Positions 62,335-64,000 of a stretch of DNA of 64,000 nt are shown in pieces. Source of the DNA: Microbacteriaceae bacterium (lineage in GTDB: Bacteria > Actinomycetota > Actinomycetes > Actinomycetales > Microbacteriaceae); the NCBI GenBank assembly GCA_004297935.1, contig SCRE01000006.1, forward strand, positions 434,001 through 498,000, in the 5' to 3' direction. The notes below the pieces were generated by a model. It was not told where the DNA came from and made no database searches. It saw only the letters and a program-made list of their open reading frames with translations. Position numbers and translations under genes: made by a program. Numbering within the stretch: position 1 is the stretch's first letter; every line of letters begins with the position of its first letter.

Positions 62335-63219
62335 ATGCCACCCGAATCCCTCTCCCCGACTCATGGCCGCCGTTCCGCGCGACGCCCTGTCGTGGCGCCG
62401 AATTCGGATGCCAGATCGCACGCTGCCCACGCGAAAGCGACCCCTGCGGATGCCGATCTGATCGCTTCGCACGCGAATGCGCCCGCTGCGCAGTATCAGA
62501 AGCCCGCCAGGCAACATCCGAAGACTGCCCGGCCACATCCGAAGACCGCTACGTCGCATCGGATGGCAGCAGCATCGCATCCGCGAGTCGCCGCCACGCG
62601 CCGATGCCCGAGATCGCCGTTGCACGCGGTCACCGTCTGCGTCGCTGCCCTCGCCTTGGTCGCGGGCATGTCGATTGCGCCAGCGCACAAGGCTCTGGCC
62701 GTGCAGCCCTCCGGTGACACGGCCATCCCATCTCAGGTGCTCGTGGTCGACGGCGACGTCGCCGCACCGGCACTCACGCGCGATGCGTACTCGGCCACCG
62801 ACGGCGTGCAGACGTTGGCCTCCGGCGGTACCAACGCCGACTGGGCCAAGCTGGTGCTCCTCGACGGCGGCTGGCCGCAGACGACGGCGAACGTCACCGT
62901 CTTGCTGCGCTGGATGCGCCAGGAGAACGGCCCGCCCGACTGGTGGAATCGCAACAATCCGCTCAACAACGGGTACGGTTCCGGCGGCGGATCCGGATTC
63001 GGCAGCTACGCCACCCTCGAGGATGCCGCCATGTATTGTGCGCTCAACCTACGGCGCGGCTATCCGGCGATCGTCGCGGGATTGGTGGCCGGCACGTCGG
63101 CCGATGCCACCGCCCAGGCGATCTGGGCCTCGCCCTGGGCCGCCAGCCACTACGGAAACGGCTCGCACTGGAGCAGCGCACCTGTCGAGATCGTGCAAGC
63201 ACCAGCCTCCGCCTGGTAG
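62335..63219 (+). CDS. Secreted lysozyme-like protein
   Basis: A 294-residue protein with a long basic, Ala/Pro/His-rich N-terminus, a signal-type hydrophobic segment (about 100-120) with an Ala-rich cleavage region, and a C-terminal domain of about 110 residues. That domain (VLLRWMRQENGPPDWWNRNNPLNN, AMYCALNLRRGYPAIVAGL, WASPWAASHYG) resembles lysozyme-like domains of secreted actinobacterial proteins. Peptidoglycan binding or cleavage is likely but catalytic residues are not certain. The 100-residue N-terminal extension suggests the true start may be further in. Confidence 0.65.
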   Translation: MPPESLSPTHGRRSARRPVVAPNSDARSHAAHAKATPADADLIASHANAPAAQYQKPARQHPKTARPHPKTATSHRMAAASHPRVAATRRCPRSPLHAVTVCVAALALVAGMSIAPAHKALAVQPSGDTAIPSQVLVVDGDVAAPALTRDAYSATDGVQTLASGGTNADWAKLVLLDGGWPQTTANVTVLLRWMRQENGPPDWWNRNNPLNNGYGSGGGSGFGSYATLEDAAMYCALNLRRGYPAIVAGLVAGTSADATAQAIWASPWAASHYGNGSHWSSAPVEIVQAPASAW

Positions 63220-63393
63220 TCATCCGCTTGGCAGGTGGGCTGTCACCGAGACTCGCGTTACCCGGTTGCCTGCGCATGGGTCGCCCGTTCGCGTGCCACT
63301 GGCGTTAGTGTGTGACCGCGGGCACGCTCGCCGGCACACGCGCACGAACGAACGCGTCCGGCACCGGCGACCCAGAAGGGGTGGCGAACGACG

Positions 63394-64000
63394 ATGACGT
63401 CCGAACGCTCTGACGCTGTCAACGAGCAGGCCGCAGTTCGGCGTGCCGCAGACTGGTACGAACTGTTCTTCGACCTCGTCTTCGTCGTCGTCGTCGCGAT
63501 CTCCGCCGATCTGATCGAGGTCCATCCGAACGCCGCTACCGTGCTGTTGTTCGTGCTGTTGTTCTTCCCGTTGTGGTGGGCATGGGTCAATCTGATGGTG
63601 GCCAACAACCTGTACGGTCAGCGGCTTCCCGTCATCGGCGGGCTTGTGATCGCGGCGATGCCGGGGGCGGCGGCGATGGCGATCGCGGTGTCCGGCGGCA
63701 TGCAGAACAACGGATGGCTGTATGCCGCCGGCGCCGCCTGGATTCGCATGATGCTCTTGGTGATGTGGTTGATCGCGTACGCGAAGAAGGCGATCGTCGT
63801 GCCGTTGTGGCGCCCGCTTGCGTACAACCTCGGCACCGCCGCGCTCTGGCTCGGCTCGATCGCGGTGCCGTCGCCGTACCGCTACATTCTGTGGGCGATC
63901 GCTGTGTCCGCCGAGGTGCTGCTTCTTGCCGTGCGTCGCGGATTCTCCGACGCGGTGTATGTCGAGGCGTCGATCTCGCACCTGCTCGAGCGGGTCGGCC
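63394..64000 (+). CDS. Low temperature requirement protein A (LtrA) family, 3' part outside window
   Basis: The first 202 residues of a multi-pass membrane protein. The opening WYELFFDLVFVVVVAISADLI is the LtrA signature, followed by regular hydrophobic segments (LLFVLLFFPLWWAWVNLM; MMLLVMWLIAYAKKA). Family members have about 350-400 residues; the biochemical role is unknown beyond the cold-sensitive Listeria phenotype. ATG 63394 follows an AAGGGG-type site. Confidence 0.87.
   Translation, partial: MTSERSDAVNEQAAVRRAADWYELFFDLVFVVVVAISADLIEVHPNAATVLLFVLLFFPLWWAWVNLMVANNLYGQRLPVIGGLVIAAMPGAAAMAIAVSGGMQNNGWLYAAGAAWIRMMLLVMWLIAYAKKAIVVPLWRPLAYNLGTAALWLGSIAVPSPYRYILWAIAVSAEVLLLAVRRGFSDAVYVEASISHLLERVG

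Noticed and set aside
1-64000. CRISPR arrays or cas genes
   Set aside because: No regularly spaced repeats of suitable length and no Cas-like product seen.

Overview
The window is high-GC DNA with GTG/TTG starts, short gene overlaps and actinobacterial gene families (LCP ligases, FadR-type GntR regulators, a MobF relaxase fused to a helicase). The block pgm, pheA, lipid kinase, serS, HAD, LCP and tRNA-Ser suggests an actinobacterium close to the Microbacteriaceae. That placement is an inference from gene content, not from a marker gene.

Layout. (1) 1-8120 is core: phosphoglucomutase (cut by the window edge), prephenate dehydratase, two small membrane proteins, a diacylglycerol-kinase-like enzyme, seryl-tRNA synthetase, a HAD phosphatase, an LCP protein and tRNA-Ser(UGA). 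(2) 8227-9738 is an IS4-type insertion sequence. (3) 9834-16639 is a GntR-controlled operon: RbsBAC-type ABC importer, amidase and LamB/YcsF (5-oxoprolinase A-like) protein, pointing to uptake and ring or amide hydrolysis of an unknown compound. (4) 17049-18807 is a second LCP gene and tRNA-Ser(GCU).

(5) 18808-47321 is a layered mobile island at tRNA-Ser(GCU). The tRNA 3' half recurs at 41714-41802 and 43680-43735, and a more diverged tRNA 3' end lies at 47297-47321. The first element (about 23 kb) has a tyrosine integrase and excisionase at one end and a MobF relaxase-helicase plus a toxin-antitoxin pair at the other. Its cargo is two FAD monooxygenases with a TetR regulator, a CPA1 cation/proton antiporter, a ClC chloride protein, CtaG, CcdA and an unusual SCO1-TlpA fusion. 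No FtsK-like translocase or replication initiator is visible, so it looks mobilizable rather than self-transmissible. A 17-bp operator-like motif lies at both ends of the element, in front of an HTH gene and of the relaxase. The second segment (41811-43735) holds a DUF5677-like fragment, a 112-bp MITE-like element with IS4-like ends, and a paralogous toxin-antitoxin pair. Beyond it lie IS debris and three lower-GC genes of unknown function, one with a PIN-like N-terminal half.

(6) 47760-60488 is a divergent sugar-acid catabolic cluster around a GntR regulator: an RbsBAC-type importer, RraA-family protein, two SDRs, UxuA-like dehydratase, APH-fold kinase, a divergent enolase paralogue, SMP-30 lactonase, mutarotase-fold protein and FAH-family hydrolase. 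It resembles non-phosphorylative routes for 6-deoxyhexoses or uronates, with an added kinase/enolase branch. (7) 60901-64000 has a VOC protein with an HxlR regulator, a secreted lysozyme-like protein and the start of an LtrA protein.

The most unusual items are the enolase paralogue and its cluster, the lower-GC cassette at 44135-47101, the operator shared across the mobile element, and the MITE related to the window's own IS4 element.
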